Positions 7,724 through 16,600 of a stretch of 64,000 nt of DNA are shown in pieces. Position 1 is the stretch's first letter. Each line of letters opens with the position of its first letter. The translations under genes were made by a program, and so were the position numbers. The notes under the pieces are model-generated. The model searched no databases, was not told where the DNA came from, and saw only the letters and a list, made by a program, of their open reading frames with translations. This DNA is from JAPOUP01 sp965203255 (lineage in GTDB: Bacteria > Pseudomonadota > Alphaproteobacteria > Rhodobacterales > Rhodobacteraceae): assembly GCA_965203255.1 (NCBI GenBank), contig OZ241882.1, forward strand, positions 4,588,001-4,652,000. The letters are read 5' to 3'.

Positions 7724-8767
7724 TCAAGGCGTGTCACTTTCCGATCCATGACGCGCCAGAAGTTCCTCAAGTAGTGTGACCATCTCATTCTTCAGTTCCC
7801 TCGGGGTGTCGATTGTCACTGTGGGACCCCAGGTCATCAGGTGCCATGCGAGTTCGCGCAGACCTCCCGAAGTGAACTCGACAGCGAGACGCCCGTCATC
7901 CAGTTGGGTGACCTCCTGCCATGGGTGGAACCGGAATGTGCTGGCACTGTCCGCCACTTCGGCATCGAAGATCAATCGTATGCCGGAGGGCTGCTCCTGA
8001 TAGACGCCAAAGGACTTTGCTCGGAAGGAGTCGAGGTTGAAATCCGGATCAGGCCATGCGACCGAATCCGTGACGTCCGCATCGCTCATGCGGTCCAACC
8101 GGAAGAGGACCGGATCGTCCGCATCGCTCAAGGCCGCAACAAGATAGGAACGGGACCCGATCAATAGTCCGCGTGCGGCGGCGGTGCGTATGGTGGATGT
8201 ACCGGACGTCGATGCGTAGGTGAAACTTAGCAGCCTCTGGGCCATCAGCGCCAGTTGGCAGGTCGAAAGGACCTTTGGGTCGACTTCGACATGAGGGCCA
8301 GGTGATGCAACCGGCAGTTGTGTCAGGGCTAGGGCCTCTATGTCCGGCGCAAGCCGCAACCGTTGCCTTTCCCGAAGCGCGGCCAGATTGCGTCGTCCTA
8401 GATCCCTCAGGGATTCGGCCCGTGCGTTTTCCCCTCTTTCGTCAAACATCTGTGCGGCGAGCTTAAGGTCAGCCAGTTCCTCAGCGGTTGGAGCAAGCAG
8501 GAAAGCCGAGAAGCCCGCGGTAATGCGATAACGGCGATAACGACCCTCATCGATCTGTTCAATCGGAAACAGTTCGTCCAGTGCCGCTACCATCCTTTGC
8601 ACCGTTCGCCTGCGCAGCTGGAATTCCTCCATGAGTTCCGTGACAGATCGCCCTTCAGCCGATGCTGCAAGCGAAAGCGCGATTTTCACGAGGCGAACGG
8701 CAGGCTGGAACCGCGAGGCGGAACCCTCATCCAGTTCATGATCGTAATTGTGTGAAGTATTGCCCAT
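7724..8767 (-). CDS. WYL-domain transcriptional regulator with N-terminal HTH
   Basis: A 347-residue regulator. An N-terminal helix-turn-helix (about residues 35-66, SVTELMEEFQLRRRTVQRMV) is followed by a WYL/WCX architecture: RLLSFTYASTSG and AARGLLIGSRSYLVAAL in the middle, and a C-terminal WCX-like extension ending LLARHGSESD. WYL domains sense nucleic-acid-type ligands and often regulate defence or DNA-damage genes. I chose ATG 8767 (AAGGA 9 nt upstream) because upstream in-frame codons overlap the remains of hicA and the dispersed repeat. It sits next to HicB and ArdC, consistent with an accessory region. Confidence 0.8.
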   Translation of the reverse strand: MGNTSHNYDHELDEGSASRFQPAVRLVKIALSLAASAEGRSVTELMEEFQLRRRTVQRMVAALDELFPIEQIDEGRYRRYRITAGFSAFLLAPTAEELADLKLAAQMFDERGENARAESLRDLGRRNLAALRERQRLRLAPDIEALALTQLPVASPGPHVEVDPKVLSTCQLALMAQRLLSFTYASTSGTSTIRTAAARGLLIGSRSYLVAALSDADDPVLFRLDRMSDADVTDSVAWPDPDFNLDSFRAKSFGVYQEQPSGIRLIFDAEVADSASTFRFHPWQEVTQLDDGRLAVEFTSGGLRELAWHLMTWGPTVTIDTPRELKNEMVTLLEELLARHGSESDTP

Positions 8768-8838
8768 TGCGCCGTTGTTCCTTTCCATTCCTAAGCGCCG
8801 CCAGCAGGTCGGTCCCGCTAACGTCACGGGGATCCTCA
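8768..8838 (-). pseudogene. hicA toxin remnant
   Basis: Directly after the hicB stop the minus strand encodes scraps of a HicA N-terminus spread over two frames: RIP in one, RDVSGTDLLAAL in the next, compare the usual start of HicA (PR..SG.ELV.AL..LGY). After that the sequence runs into a weak copy of the dispersed IS-end repeat at 8781-8799. The catalytic His region of the mRNA interferase is gone, so only the antitoxin survives. The order hicB before hicA is a known variant. Confidence 0.5.
8781..8799 (+). repeat. Probable degenerate copy of the dispersed IS-end repeat
   Basis: TTTCCATTCCTAAGCGC matches the copy at 51084-51124 over its hairpin core with one mismatch, but the flanking part is diverged. 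The outer end would face left, toward the WYL gene. Together with the inverted copy at 9200-9237 it brackets hicB. Confidence 0.4.
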
Positions 8839-9054
8839 CGCCACGAGAACCTCGTCGCGCACGAGGTGCAGGCGGAGCAGGCGCGGCCGAACCATGCTTT
8901 CATCGAAGTGGCAGTCCACCGCCTCCCTGACGTTCCGTCGGATGTCGTCCATGGTGTCTCCCTGCGTGTGGATGCCGAGACCCACCGAGCTGGCCGAATA
9001 GCCACCGTCCAGTTCGTCCTCGGTGACCTCGAAAACGATCTCTGTTCCGGACAT
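8836..9054 (-). CDS. HicB-family antitoxin-like protein
   Basis: A 72-residue protein of the HicB/UPF0150 type: IVFEVTEDELDGGYSA, then GIHTQGDTMDDIRRNVREAV, and the RLHLVRDEVL tail usual in this subfamily. The start at 9054 has a strong AGGAGG site 7-8 nt upstream, so longer upstream starts are not needed. HicB neutralises the HicA mRNA interferase. Here the downstream hicA is broken, leaving an orphan antitoxin that may only regulate itself or counter another HicA. Confidence 0.75.
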   Translation of the reverse strand: MSGTEIVFEVTEDELDGGYSASSVGLGIHTQGDTMDDIRRNVREAVDCHFDESMVRPRLLRLHLVRDEVLVA

Positions 9055-9199
9055 CGCACTCTCCTCCTGGACCCGACCGCCGGTGTCGGAGCCCGGAGTA
9101 ACGCAGGCGGGGGTCATGTGAAAGAGCGGGCGTTGGGCGGGCGGGTGACGCCGGTCATTTCGACGTCCGACGACCCTTCGCCCGGACTTCGCCTACGCT

Positions 9200-9237
9200 G
9201 CGGAAATGGCCCGTGTTGCACTGCGGAGTGGAAGTTG
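9200..9237 (-). repeat. Dispersed IS-end repeat copy, abutting the mlrC stop codon
   Basis: GCGGAAATGG...GTTGCACTGCGGAGTGGAAGTT matches the other copies. The hairpin side (outer end) faces right and ends 4 nt before the stop of the M81 gene at 9242, so an insertion hit the extreme 3' end of that operon. Confidence 0.7.
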
Positions 9238-9241
9238 CGCT

Positions 9242-10729
9242 TCATCGCCTGCCCGCTCCAGAAGCCGTTCTTTGAACATGTCGGAATCTCACCTGCTCCA
9301 AGCGACATGGAAACGCCCCCGGAGCCGCTGCGTTGATTATCACGCTGCTAATGGGTTCGAAGTCCGCCCTGAAATGGACTGTGCTCTTCACGCAGATGAT
9401 CTTCGCCTGAGCGGGGTCGGCGCCTAAGTGCAGGAACATCGCTCGATCAAGACATTGAATTCTTCGGGAACTGACGACGATGCGAATGTCTGCCGCAGCG
9501 CCGAGAAGCGACAGCAGACAGCTTGGTCCCATCTCTGCCATTCCGCCGCGATACATCTCTCCTGAGTAGGCGACCTTGCCATCGCTGAGCGCAAGAACCA
9601 TGAAGTCAGCCTCAATGGGACTCTGATCGGGCAGCCCCGACTTTCCACCCAGCGGGCCCGAAACCGTCGACCCGGTGCCGAGGCGGTGGGCCGCATGGGC
9701 CATTTGGGGGTCGCAAATCACACCTAACAGAACATCCTTGGCTCCCATTTCCACCAATGTGGTCAGCAGACCGGTGGTATCGGATGTGCCACCTGCACCG
9801 GGGTTGTCCTGAACATCCGCAATCACCGCAGTTCCTTCAGATGCCATCGCCATCTGAACGGCGTGGCGGGGCTCCAGCAGCGGCGTATCAAACTCGCATT
9901 CGGCGGCACAGAACTCGGACACCATTCGCTCGGCAAGTTCATTCGCCCGCAGCCCGGACTCGGCGTATGCAAGCACTGATGGTCCGCAATCAGGAACGTC
10001 GGCGGCCGTGAATCCCATTGCGATTTCAACCGACTCGTCACTCGTTTCTGGAAGCTCTTCCGACAATCCATACAGCCTTCGGCAAGGATCCTCGCCGGTG
10101 AACTGCGCATGCAGGGGCACGAGAAACGGTAACTGACGAAAGGCAGCACGCCGCCGCCTGCCTTCGATTAGCAGAAGAAGTTCATTCATGCAGCGTTCCC
10201 CTGTCTCACTCATGTCGAGATGGGGATAGGTGCGGTAGATCGTGATCGGATCCGCCAGTTCGACGATATCGGCCGAAACGTTGGCATGAAGGTCAAGGCT
10301 GACCCCGATGGGAAGGTCTGGCCCGACGCGCTCCCGAATCTGCGCCAGAAGAGCGCCTTCTCCATCATTGTGGGTCTCGGTAACCATGGCGCCGTGCAGA
10401 TCCATGTAGAGTCCATCGATCAGACCCGCATCCGTCAGTCCCTGAAGGATCATGCTTCTGATACGCACAAAGGCATCATCCGTCACCGGACCGCTCGGTT
10501 CGGCCGAACACCAGAGAATTGGCGCCAACTCAACCCGACCTGTAGCGCGCGCGGCCGCGATGGCCCCCGCGATCGGTAGATTCAAGCCAATCGTTTGGGT
10601 AACGACAGCGTCGCCGAGCAATAGACCCGGCCAACTGTCAGCGATCTGAAACTCCTCAAATCCAGCACGTGAAGGCGCGAAGGTGTTGGTTTCATGTTGG
10701 AAACCCGCAACCGCGATCCGACGGCGCAT
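9242..10729 (-). CDS. M81-family metallopeptidase (MlrC/microcystinase C-like)
   Basis: A 495-residue protein with the MlrC layout: start RRIAVAGFQHETNTFAP, then GLYMDLHGAMVTE, and PIGVSLDLHANVSADIVE with the zinc-binding Asp/His. The C-terminal domain begins near VIADVQDNPGAGGTSDTT. MlrC cleaves linearised microcystin tetrapeptide, and most relatives are peptidases of unknown substrate in peptide-transporter operons. The ATG at 10729 shares one base with the preceding stop (TGATG). It is the last gene of the long operon; its C-terminal tail ends right at an IS-end repeat, so the final residues may be altered. Probably acts in the cytoplasm on an imported peptide-like compound. Confidence 0.85.
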   Translation of the reverse strand: MRRRIAVAGFQHETNTFAPSRAGFEEFQIADSWPGLLLGDAVVTQTIGLNLPIAGAIAAARATGRVELAPILWCSAEPSGPVTDDAFVRIRSMILQGLTDAGLIDGLYMDLHGAMVTETHNDGEGALLAQIRERVGPDLPIGVSLDLHANVSADIVELADPITIYRTYPHLDMSETGERCMNELLLLIEGRRRRAAFRQLPFLVPLHAQFTGEDPCRRLYGLSEELPETSDESVEIAMGFTAADVPDCGPSVLAYAESGLRANELAERMVSEFCAAECEFDTPLLEPRHAVQMAMASEGTAVIADVQDNPGAGGTSDTTGLLTTLVEMGAKDVLLGVICDPQMAHAAHRLGTGSTVSGPLGGKSGLPDQSPIEADFMVLALSDGKVAYSGEMYRGGMAEMGPSCLLSLLGAAADIRIVVSSRRIQCLDRAMFLHLGADPAQAKIICVKSTVHFRADFEPISSVIINAAAPGAFPCRLEQVRFRHVQRTASGAGRR

Positions 10730-11580
10730 CACTCGGCCCGGAAGTTCTCGATTATTTCGCGGATCTTCGAGGCGACAATGTCGGGGCGGTGCCGCATCAT
10801 CGACACATGGCCGAGCCCCGGTATCTCATGCATGACGCCATTCGGCGCCAGATCGGCGACGACCTTGCACATGGCCGGTGCGGTCTGAACATCTTCGGAA
10901 AAGCTGATGACATGCATCGGCACGTGGCAGGCCTTCAGACTTTCCCGGCAGTCGAATTCAAGGCACGCCTGCCACTGGTCGATAAGGTCCCTTGAATCGC
11001 GATTCGAGAAGCGTTCCGTATAGGACCGCTTGATCTCGGCCCAAAGTTCGGGCTCGTGAAGTGCCTTTGCCGGATAGGCATAAGGCGCGTAGTGGGGTGC
11101 CAGAAAGAAATCCGGCAGGGTGATTCCCAACTTGCGGATGTCGATCTCGGCCTGCATCCAATCCCGCGTAAAGCCCTCGATATACGCCGAAGTCCCCATC
11201 GGTATCGCCAGCCGCACTCTTTCCGGAAAATCAATCGCCACCTGCTGTGTGACCAGGCCGCCGAGCGACAGACCACATACGATTGCCAATCCGCCACAGA
11301 ATTCATCGATAACGGCGGCACAGTCCCGTGCGTAATCGACCATTGTCCAGGGTGCGGGCGGTGATGTTGTGTCACCGGCTCCCCGAGGGTCATACGAGAT
11401 GCACCGGAAACGGTCTGCAAGCCGCAGGAACAGCTGGGAATAGCCCTCAGCCGTTTGGTCACCGCCAGGAATGAAGACGATGCAGGGGCCGGAACCTGCC
11501 GTCACCACCCGCATCGACACGTCGCCTGCAGCGAACGCGTGGCTTTCGACCTCTGGCCCAAATTCCGGAAACGCACCCAC
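10729..11580 (-). CDS. Alpha/beta-fold hydrolase
   Basis: A 283-residue soluble alpha/beta hydrolase. The oxyanion/strand region IVFIPGGDQT is followed by DPRGAGDT and the nucleophile elbow GLSLGG (Ser in the middle). The catalytic His sits in GLGHVSMM near the C-terminus, with a likely acid in FSEDVQT. The substrate is unknown; 3-oxoadipate-lactonase and haloperoxidase-like proteins share this profile. It lies 9 nt after the CocE gene and overlaps mlrC, so it is co-translated with peptide/ester hydrolases and probably processes the same imported compound. Confidence 0.8.
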   Translation of the reverse strand: MGAFPEFGPEVESHAFAAGDVSMRVVTAGSGPCIVFIPGGDQTAEGYSQLFLRLADRFRCISYDPRGAGDTTSPPAPWTMVDYARDCAAVIDEFCGGLAIVCGLSLGGLVTQQVAIDFPERVRLAIPMGTSAYIEGFTRDWMQAEIDIRKLGITLPDFFLAPHYAPYAYPAKALHEPELWAEIKRSYTERFSNRDSRDLIDQWQACLEFDCRESLKACHVPMHVISFSEDVQTAPAMCKVVADLAPNGVMHEIPGLGHVSMMRHRPDIVASKIREIIENFRAE

Positions 11581-11589
11581 CGGGCCGCC

Positions 11590-13608
11590 TCAGACTAGGT
11601 TGCGAGGAATGCCCTCGCTCCATTTCCGTTCGGCAACCAACCCATCCGCATCCCGCGCCGTAAGGGTCGCCTCTATCCGCCACTCCCCGGCTTGGGCATC
11701 CACGGAAACAAGAGTCTCGACCTCAGCTTTCCATCCGTCGTCACGACAGAAAGCTCTGCGGCAGCATATTGTGCCCGTGGCCGAAGTTGGGTCTTCGGGG
11801 TGAATTCCGAAGGTTTCACGGCTCTGATGCTGCAACGTCAATCCGGTATGTGGATGCTTTTCGGCTCCGGAATCGCTGATCAGCACGATCGTCTCCTTGC
11901 CCGTGACGAAGTCAAGTTTTCGATATCTCTCAAACTGACTTGGGGAAATCCGCTCGATCGCCAGAGGCTCCGCACACTCCGGGGCATCCAAACGGGAGAT
12001 ATCCTTGTCCTCTTCCCGTGTTGGCCGGAGCGGTAACACAAGTTTAGGGTTCAATAGGATCAGCGATGCGCTTGTCTGGGATGGCCAAATGACCGGCCAG
12101 TAGGAAGTGGCAAGTGACAGGCGTAACCTCTCTCCCTTGGCTATACGCTGGCCGCAGGAATTCAGCTGTACGGAAACGGGCTGCGCTGTCCCGACTGGCA
12201 TCGCTTTCGGGGCTGCATGGCTGGTTCGATGAGTCAGGTTCAGGACGCCATAGCTGATCAGGGTCGCGCGACCCAAGCTGTCCACAACGGATAGACTTGC
12301 CACCAGATTGGCCTGAGGAGCGTCGCTGATGACCTCTGCATGCAGCATCGGAAAGCCCAGCAGATCGAACCCATCGCCAAAGGGTTCGGTTTCAAAACCG
12401 TGCATCAGTCCCAACTCGCCGTTCTGGTCCAATGGGCCGTCAGGAACCAGACCGTATCCGCACCAGGCTCCGGCCGTCCAACCGGTGTTCTGGGGCGAGC
12501 GGATGACGGTTTCCACTTGTGAAGGAGTCCGCTCCAGCCTCGTGGAAGCCGGAAACAGGGCCATGGTTTCAATGGCTTTCCCGTGCCATCGTGGCTCTGT
12601 GACCCACCTGCCGTCCCGGTTTTCGCGAAAGGCCGCAGGCTCAGCCGGATCCTGTATCCACGCACGCAGCATCGGTTCGTCCATGATGCCTGTCGGAACA
12701 CCCTTCAGGTGTTGATCCCACCAACGCAGACACTCCTGCAGGAACCCGATCCGTGGTCCCGGTCTTGCAAAGTGTGGATATTTGTGTGCCCATGGGCCAA
12801 TCAGCCCCTTCTTTGGGCCGGGTAGATGCTCCAGCGTTCGGAAGATCGCATTGGTATATCCATCTGCCCAGCCGCCAACCATGTAGACGGGAACCTCAAT
12901 CCCCGCATAGTTTTCGCAGACCGACCCATGGGAGTAGAAGTCATCACGGTGTTGATGACGGAACCAGTCAAGCATCCAAAGACCGTTGTTCTCAAGTCGC
13001 TCAAGCCACATGTCGCGCCAGCGGTCACCCACGATGGCTGGGTCCGGCGGGGTGTTCGCGATCGAGAATGCCGTTGCTCCCCAACTTAGCTTGTCGGTCA
13101 GAACACAGCCGCCCATGAAATGAATGTCGTCCGCATACCGATCGTCAGTTGAGCAAAGCGAGACAATTGCCCCGAGTGCCGACGGGCGGCGACTCGCAAC
13201 CTGAAGGCCGTTGAATCCACCCCACGATATCCCGATCATCCCCACCTTGCCCGAGCACCAGGGTTGGCGAGCCAGCCACTCAATCACTGCCAGCGCATCA
13301 TCCTGTTCCTGCTGGAGATACTCTCCGAGGCACACACCTTCGCTGTCCCCCGTCCCTCTCATATCGACACGGACGGCGGCATAGCCATGGCCGGCAAAGT
13401 ATGGATGGGTAAGTTGATCGCGCTCCACGGTTCCGTCGCGTTTGCGATAGGGCAGGTATTCCAGGACGGCCGGAACCGGATCCGCCTCGGCGTCCTGCGG
13501 TAGCCAGATCCGGGCCGCAAGGTTGGTGCCATCGGGCATGGGAATCCAGGTGTTTTCGATCTCGCGGACCTTCCGGGGAAATTCGGTCTGGATATGAATG
13601 TCGTCCAT
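11590..13608 (-). CDS. CocE/NonD-family hydrolase (S15-type), paralogue 1
   Basis: A 672-residue acyl hydrolase/peptidase of the CocE/NonD (X-Pro dipeptidyl-peptidase S15) family. The N-terminal alpha/beta domain begins with WIPMPDGTNLAARIWLP, and the nucleophile elbow is GISWGG with Ser128. The catalytic His is in the GPWAHKYPH segment, followed by the C-terminal jelly-roll (XPP C-domain). Known members cleave cocaine, glutaryl-7-ACA and proline peptides. The ATG at 13608 leaves 11 nt to the preceding gene. It is one of three paralogues in the locus and is cytoplasmic, with no signal peptide. Confidence 0.9.
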   Translation of the reverse strand: MDDIHIQTEFPRKVREIENTWIPMPDGTNLAARIWLPQDAEADPVPAVLEYLPYRKRDGTVERDQLTHPYFAGHGYAAVRVDMRGTGDSEGVCLGEYLQQEQDDALAVIEWLARQPWCSGKVGMIGISWGGFNGLQVASRRPSALGAIVSLCSTDDRYADDIHFMGGCVLTDKLSWGATAFSIANTPPDPAIVGDRWRDMWLERLENNGLWMLDWFRHQHRDDFYSHGSVCENYAGIEVPVYMVGGWADGYTNAIFRTLEHLPGPKKGLIGPWAHKYPHFARPGPRIGFLQECLRWWDQHLKGVPTGIMDEPMLRAWIQDPAEPAAFRENRDGRWVTEPRWHGKAIETMALFPASTRLERTPSQVETVIRSPQNTGWTAGAWCGYGLVPDGPLDQNGELGLMHGFETEPFGDGFDLLGFPMLHAEVISDAPQANLVASLSVVDSLGRATLISYGVLNLTHRTSHAAPKAMPVGTAQPVSVQLNSCGQRIAKGERLRLSLATSYWPVIWPSQTSASLILLNPKLVLPLRPTREEDKDISRLDAPECAEPLAIERISPSQFERYRKLDFVTGKETIVLISDSGAEKHPHTGLTLQHQSRETFGIHPEDPTSATGTICCRRAFCRDDGWKAEVETLVSVDAQAGEWRIEATLTARDADGLVAERKWSEGIPRNLV

Positions 13609-13619
13609 TTCCACAGCCC

Positions 13620-15629
13620 TTACATTCCGTTGCGGGGAATCACGTGTTCCCAATCCACGCGGTGAAACTCCTTATCGCCATCCCAGCACGTCACCGAGGC
13701 GCGGAGATGAAAGTCGGTGACTGAAGCGGTCATCTCTGCAGTCGTCTTGATGCGGACATCCCAGTCATCGCGCCTGAAATGACTCTCCTGATCCATTGTG
13801 GCTCGGCATGAAAGTGGATCGTCCGCATGAATCCGATAGATTCTATCGGAAATGTCACCCATTTCGGTGCCGGTTTCGTCAAGGCGAATTCTCCCCACTG
13901 GTCCGAACACACCGCCGTCGAGGAAGACTCGTGCGCTATGCTCGCCCGTTGTCAGATCAGTGCGCAACGATCTTTCCATCGACCCTTTCCGGACGAGGCT
14001 GATGGGACGGTCAGTTCCCGACGTTGCCGGTTCGGGCAGAACCCGAGGTCGCGGCGCGTCGGGATCCTCGCGCCGTACTGGCAGGGTCAGTCGGGATACG
14101 CCTGCCTTCATCGTCAGTTTCACCGGTTTCGGCGCAGGCCAGAGTATTGGCCAATAGGTGGATGCAATCTGGACCAACAGCCTGTGACCTGCATCCAACC
14201 TGTAACCGATGCCATGCAGAGGAACCCGTATTGTCATGGTTTCTCCCGGCACCACCGGTTCGGGCGAGGTCGTCGAGTTCCGGTGCATCAGGTTGGCAAA
14301 GCCTCTGGTGATGAGGGCCTGAGCTCCGTTCGGGTCCTCATCGATCAGGAGAACGGCGACGAATGCCTGCGGCTGGTCCGCCGTCAGTTCCAGGGTCGCG
14401 ACGGGTTGGCCCAAGATGTCCGTTGGTGCTTCGATACCTGCACTGGCAAATGAAAGGGCCCCTCCGGCGTCGATCCGGCAATCCCCCGGCATATCGCCCG
14501 GGATGGCGAAGGAACACATGTCCCCTCCAGACATGCCGAATGTCTGGGGGGAACGGACTGACATCTCTTCACCAGTCTCGCCCGCTTCGTCCAACCGCCC
14601 CTCATTGAGCCACAATGTCCGCTCCGAAACGTTCGATGACGGCCAGCAGGCCTCCTCAACCCATGTGCCGGGCCGTGTCCGGTGCAGGCCCGAAGGAGGA
14701 ACGAATTCCTGAAGGAAGAACCGCAACGGCGGCTCGTCCATCAGGCCAGTGTCAACGCCCCTCAGATAGTGATCCCAAAAACGAATGACCTCGCCAACAA
14801 AGTTCACCTTGGGTCCAGGAATGCCCTCGTGCGGATAGAGATGCGCCCAAGGACCCACGAGCACCTTGACCGGGCCATGCAGATTCCGGGCGATCCGAAA
14901 CGGTGTGTCCCGGAACAGGTCCGCCCAGCCACCGAAAAAGTAGACAGGAATCTCGACATCGGCGTAGCATTGGGAGATCGAGCCCCGACGCCACATTTCG
15001 TCAAGGGTCTGATGCTCCAGCCATTGCGCAGGCCAGTAAGTCATGGCTTCAAGGCGCTGGCGCCACATGCTGCGCCAGCGATTGCCCACGACCGCCGGGT
15101 CCGGCGGCATGGCATTGTAGAGCTGCATGACCGAACCCCACCAGAAATTGTCACTGGCGAGCGCGCCGCCGTAGAAATGAATGTCCTCCAACCAGCGATC
15201 ATCGGTGCCCATCACCGGCGCGATGGCCTTTAGGGCAGGGGGCCGTCTGGCGGCGACCTGAAATGAATTGTACGCGCCCCAGGATTTGCCGAACATGCCG
15301 ACGCTTCCATCACACCAGGGCTGGTTGGCGATCCACGCTATGACATCGACCCCGTCCTGGGTTTCGATTTCGGCGTATTCGTCCAACATCACGCCCTCAC
15401 TGTCACCGGAGCCGCGCTGGTCGACACGTATGGCGGCGTATCCTGCAGCGGCGAAGTGGGTATGCATGCCTTCATCGCGCATGCGTGTCCGGTCCCGGCG
15501 GCGATATGGGATGTATTCGAGAACGCAGGGTACCGGATCCGTTCGGGCGCCGTCCGGAAGCCAGAGGCGAGCGGCCAGCCGGACGCCGTCCGGCATGGGG
15601 ATCCAAACTGTCTCGATGACTTCGGTCAT
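13620..15629 (-). CDS. CocE/NonD-family hydrolase (S15-type), paralogue 2
   Basis: 669 residues, with the same architecture as paralogue 1. Start VWIPMPDGVRLAARLWLP, charge-relay region VDQRGSGDSEG, nucleophile elbow GKSWGAYNS (Ser116), and catalytic His in GPWAHLYPHEG. A C-terminal beta-rich domain covers about the last 230 residues. The ATG overlaps the upstream ABC ATPase stop by 4 nt, so hydrolase and importer are translationally coupled. The K in place of the usual I/T next to the nucleophile differs from its two paralogues and may reflect another substrate preference. Confidence 0.9.
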   Translation of the reverse strand: MTEVIETVWIPMPDGVRLAARLWLPDGARTDPVPCVLEYIPYRRRDRTRMRDEGMHTHFAAAGYAAIRVDQRGSGDSEGVMLDEYAEIETQDGVDVIAWIANQPWCDGSVGMFGKSWGAYNSFQVAARRPPALKAIAPVMGTDDRWLEDIHFYGGALASDNFWWGSVMQLYNAMPPDPAVVGNRWRSMWRQRLEAMTYWPAQWLEHQTLDEMWRRGSISQCYADVEIPVYFFGGWADLFRDTPFRIARNLHGPVKVLVGPWAHLYPHEGIPGPKVNFVGEVIRFWDHYLRGVDTGLMDEPPLRFFLQEFVPPSGLHRTRPGTWVEEACWPSSNVSERTLWLNEGRLDEAGETGEEMSVRSPQTFGMSGGDMCSFAIPGDMPGDCRIDAGGALSFASAGIEAPTDILGQPVATLELTADQPQAFVAVLLIDEDPNGAQALITRGFANLMHRNSTTSPEPVVPGETMTIRVPLHGIGYRLDAGHRLLVQIASTYWPILWPAPKPVKLTMKAGVSRLTLPVRREDPDAPRPRVLPEPATSGTDRPISLVRKGSMERSLRTDLTTGEHSARVFLDGGVFGPVGRIRLDETGTEMGDISDRIYRIHADDPLSCRATMDQESHFRRDDWDVRIKTTAEMTASVTDFHLRASVTCWDGDKEFHRVDWEHVIPRNGM

Positions 15630-16600
15630 TGGTCAACCCCCTTGGCGAGATTGAGCGGGTAGTGGCAGGATAAGCGGCGGTTTCCGATGTTGGCCAGCGC
15701 AGGTGGGTTGCTGCCGCAGATCCCGGCAACCCAGGGACATCGTGTGTGAAACTCGCACCCCTTTGGCCGGGCGAGAAGCGAAGGGACCTCGGCCGGCAGT
15801 TCAATTCGGTCGCGAGCCCTGTCGGGGTCAGGCTCGGGATTCGCTGACAGGAGCGCGGCGGTGTAGGGATGGCCCGACGCAGCGAAAACTTCCTCTGTCG
15901 GGCCGGTTTCGACAAAGCGACCCAGATACATCACCGCCATTCGGTCGGCGACATGACGAACGACATGCAGGTTGTGGGTGATGATAATGAGAGCCAGTCC
16001 GAGCCGTTCGCGCAGGTCATTCAGCAGGTTCAGAACCTCTCCCTGCACAGAGACGTCGAGTCCCGCTGTCGGTTCATCCGCAATGACGAGCCTTGGGTTC
16101 AGGGCGATCGCTCGGGCAAGGCCTACACGCCGCGCCTGCCCGCCTGACAGCTGGTGTGGATAGCGCCCGGCAAAATCGTCTGTCAGTCCCACCAACGACA
16201 GAAGGCGTGCGGTTTCCTGTGCCAGGTCTTTCTTCGGCAATTCATGGATGCGGAAGGGTTCCGTTATGAGATCTCCGACCTTCATCCGTGGAGAAAGTGA
16301 GCCAACCGGATCCTGGAACATCATGGCCATCTCGCGCCTGAGGGGCTTCATGGCTGCGGTTGGCAGGCCGTCGACCCGCATTCCGTCAAATTGAACCGAT
16401 CCGTTCGAGATCGCCTGAAGTCCATTGACGGCGCGCGCGAGCGTTGTCTTTCCCGACCCGCTCTCCCCGACCAGCGCAAAGGTCTCACCTGCCTTTACGT
16501 CGAAGCTCACGCCCGCAACGGCGAGGATCTCCTGCCTGCGGAACATGGAACCCACGCGAAAGGTGACTTCGAGGTCACGCACTTCAACGATACTGCTCAT
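15626..16600 (-). CDS. Oligopeptide-type ABC transporter ATP-binding protein (DppF/OppF-like)
   Basis: A 324-residue ATPase. Walker A GESGSGKTT, Q-loop MMFQDPVGSLSPRM, signature LSGGQARR, Walker B LVIADEPTAGLD and H-loop THNL are all present. The C-terminal oligo_HPY extension has the Cys-containing motif GCEFHTRCPW. It energises import together with the DppD-like ATPase encoded upstream. It overlaps both neighbours by 4 nt. Confidence 0.92.
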   Translation of the reverse strand: MSSIVEVRDLEVTFRVGSMFRRQEILAVAGVSFDVKAGETFALVGESGSGKTTLARAVNGLQAISNGSVQFDGMRVDGLPTAAMKPLRREMAMMFQDPVGSLSPRMKVGDLITEPFRIHELPKKDLAQETARLLSLVGLTDDFAGRYPHQLSGGQARRVGLARAIALNPRLVIADEPTAGLDVSVQGEVLNLLNDLRERLGLALIIITHNLHVVRHVADRMAVMYLGRFVETGPTEEVFAASGHPYTAALLSANPEPDPDRARDRIELPAEVPSLLARPKGCEFHTRCPWVAGICGSNPPALANIGNRRLSCHYPLNLAKGVDQ

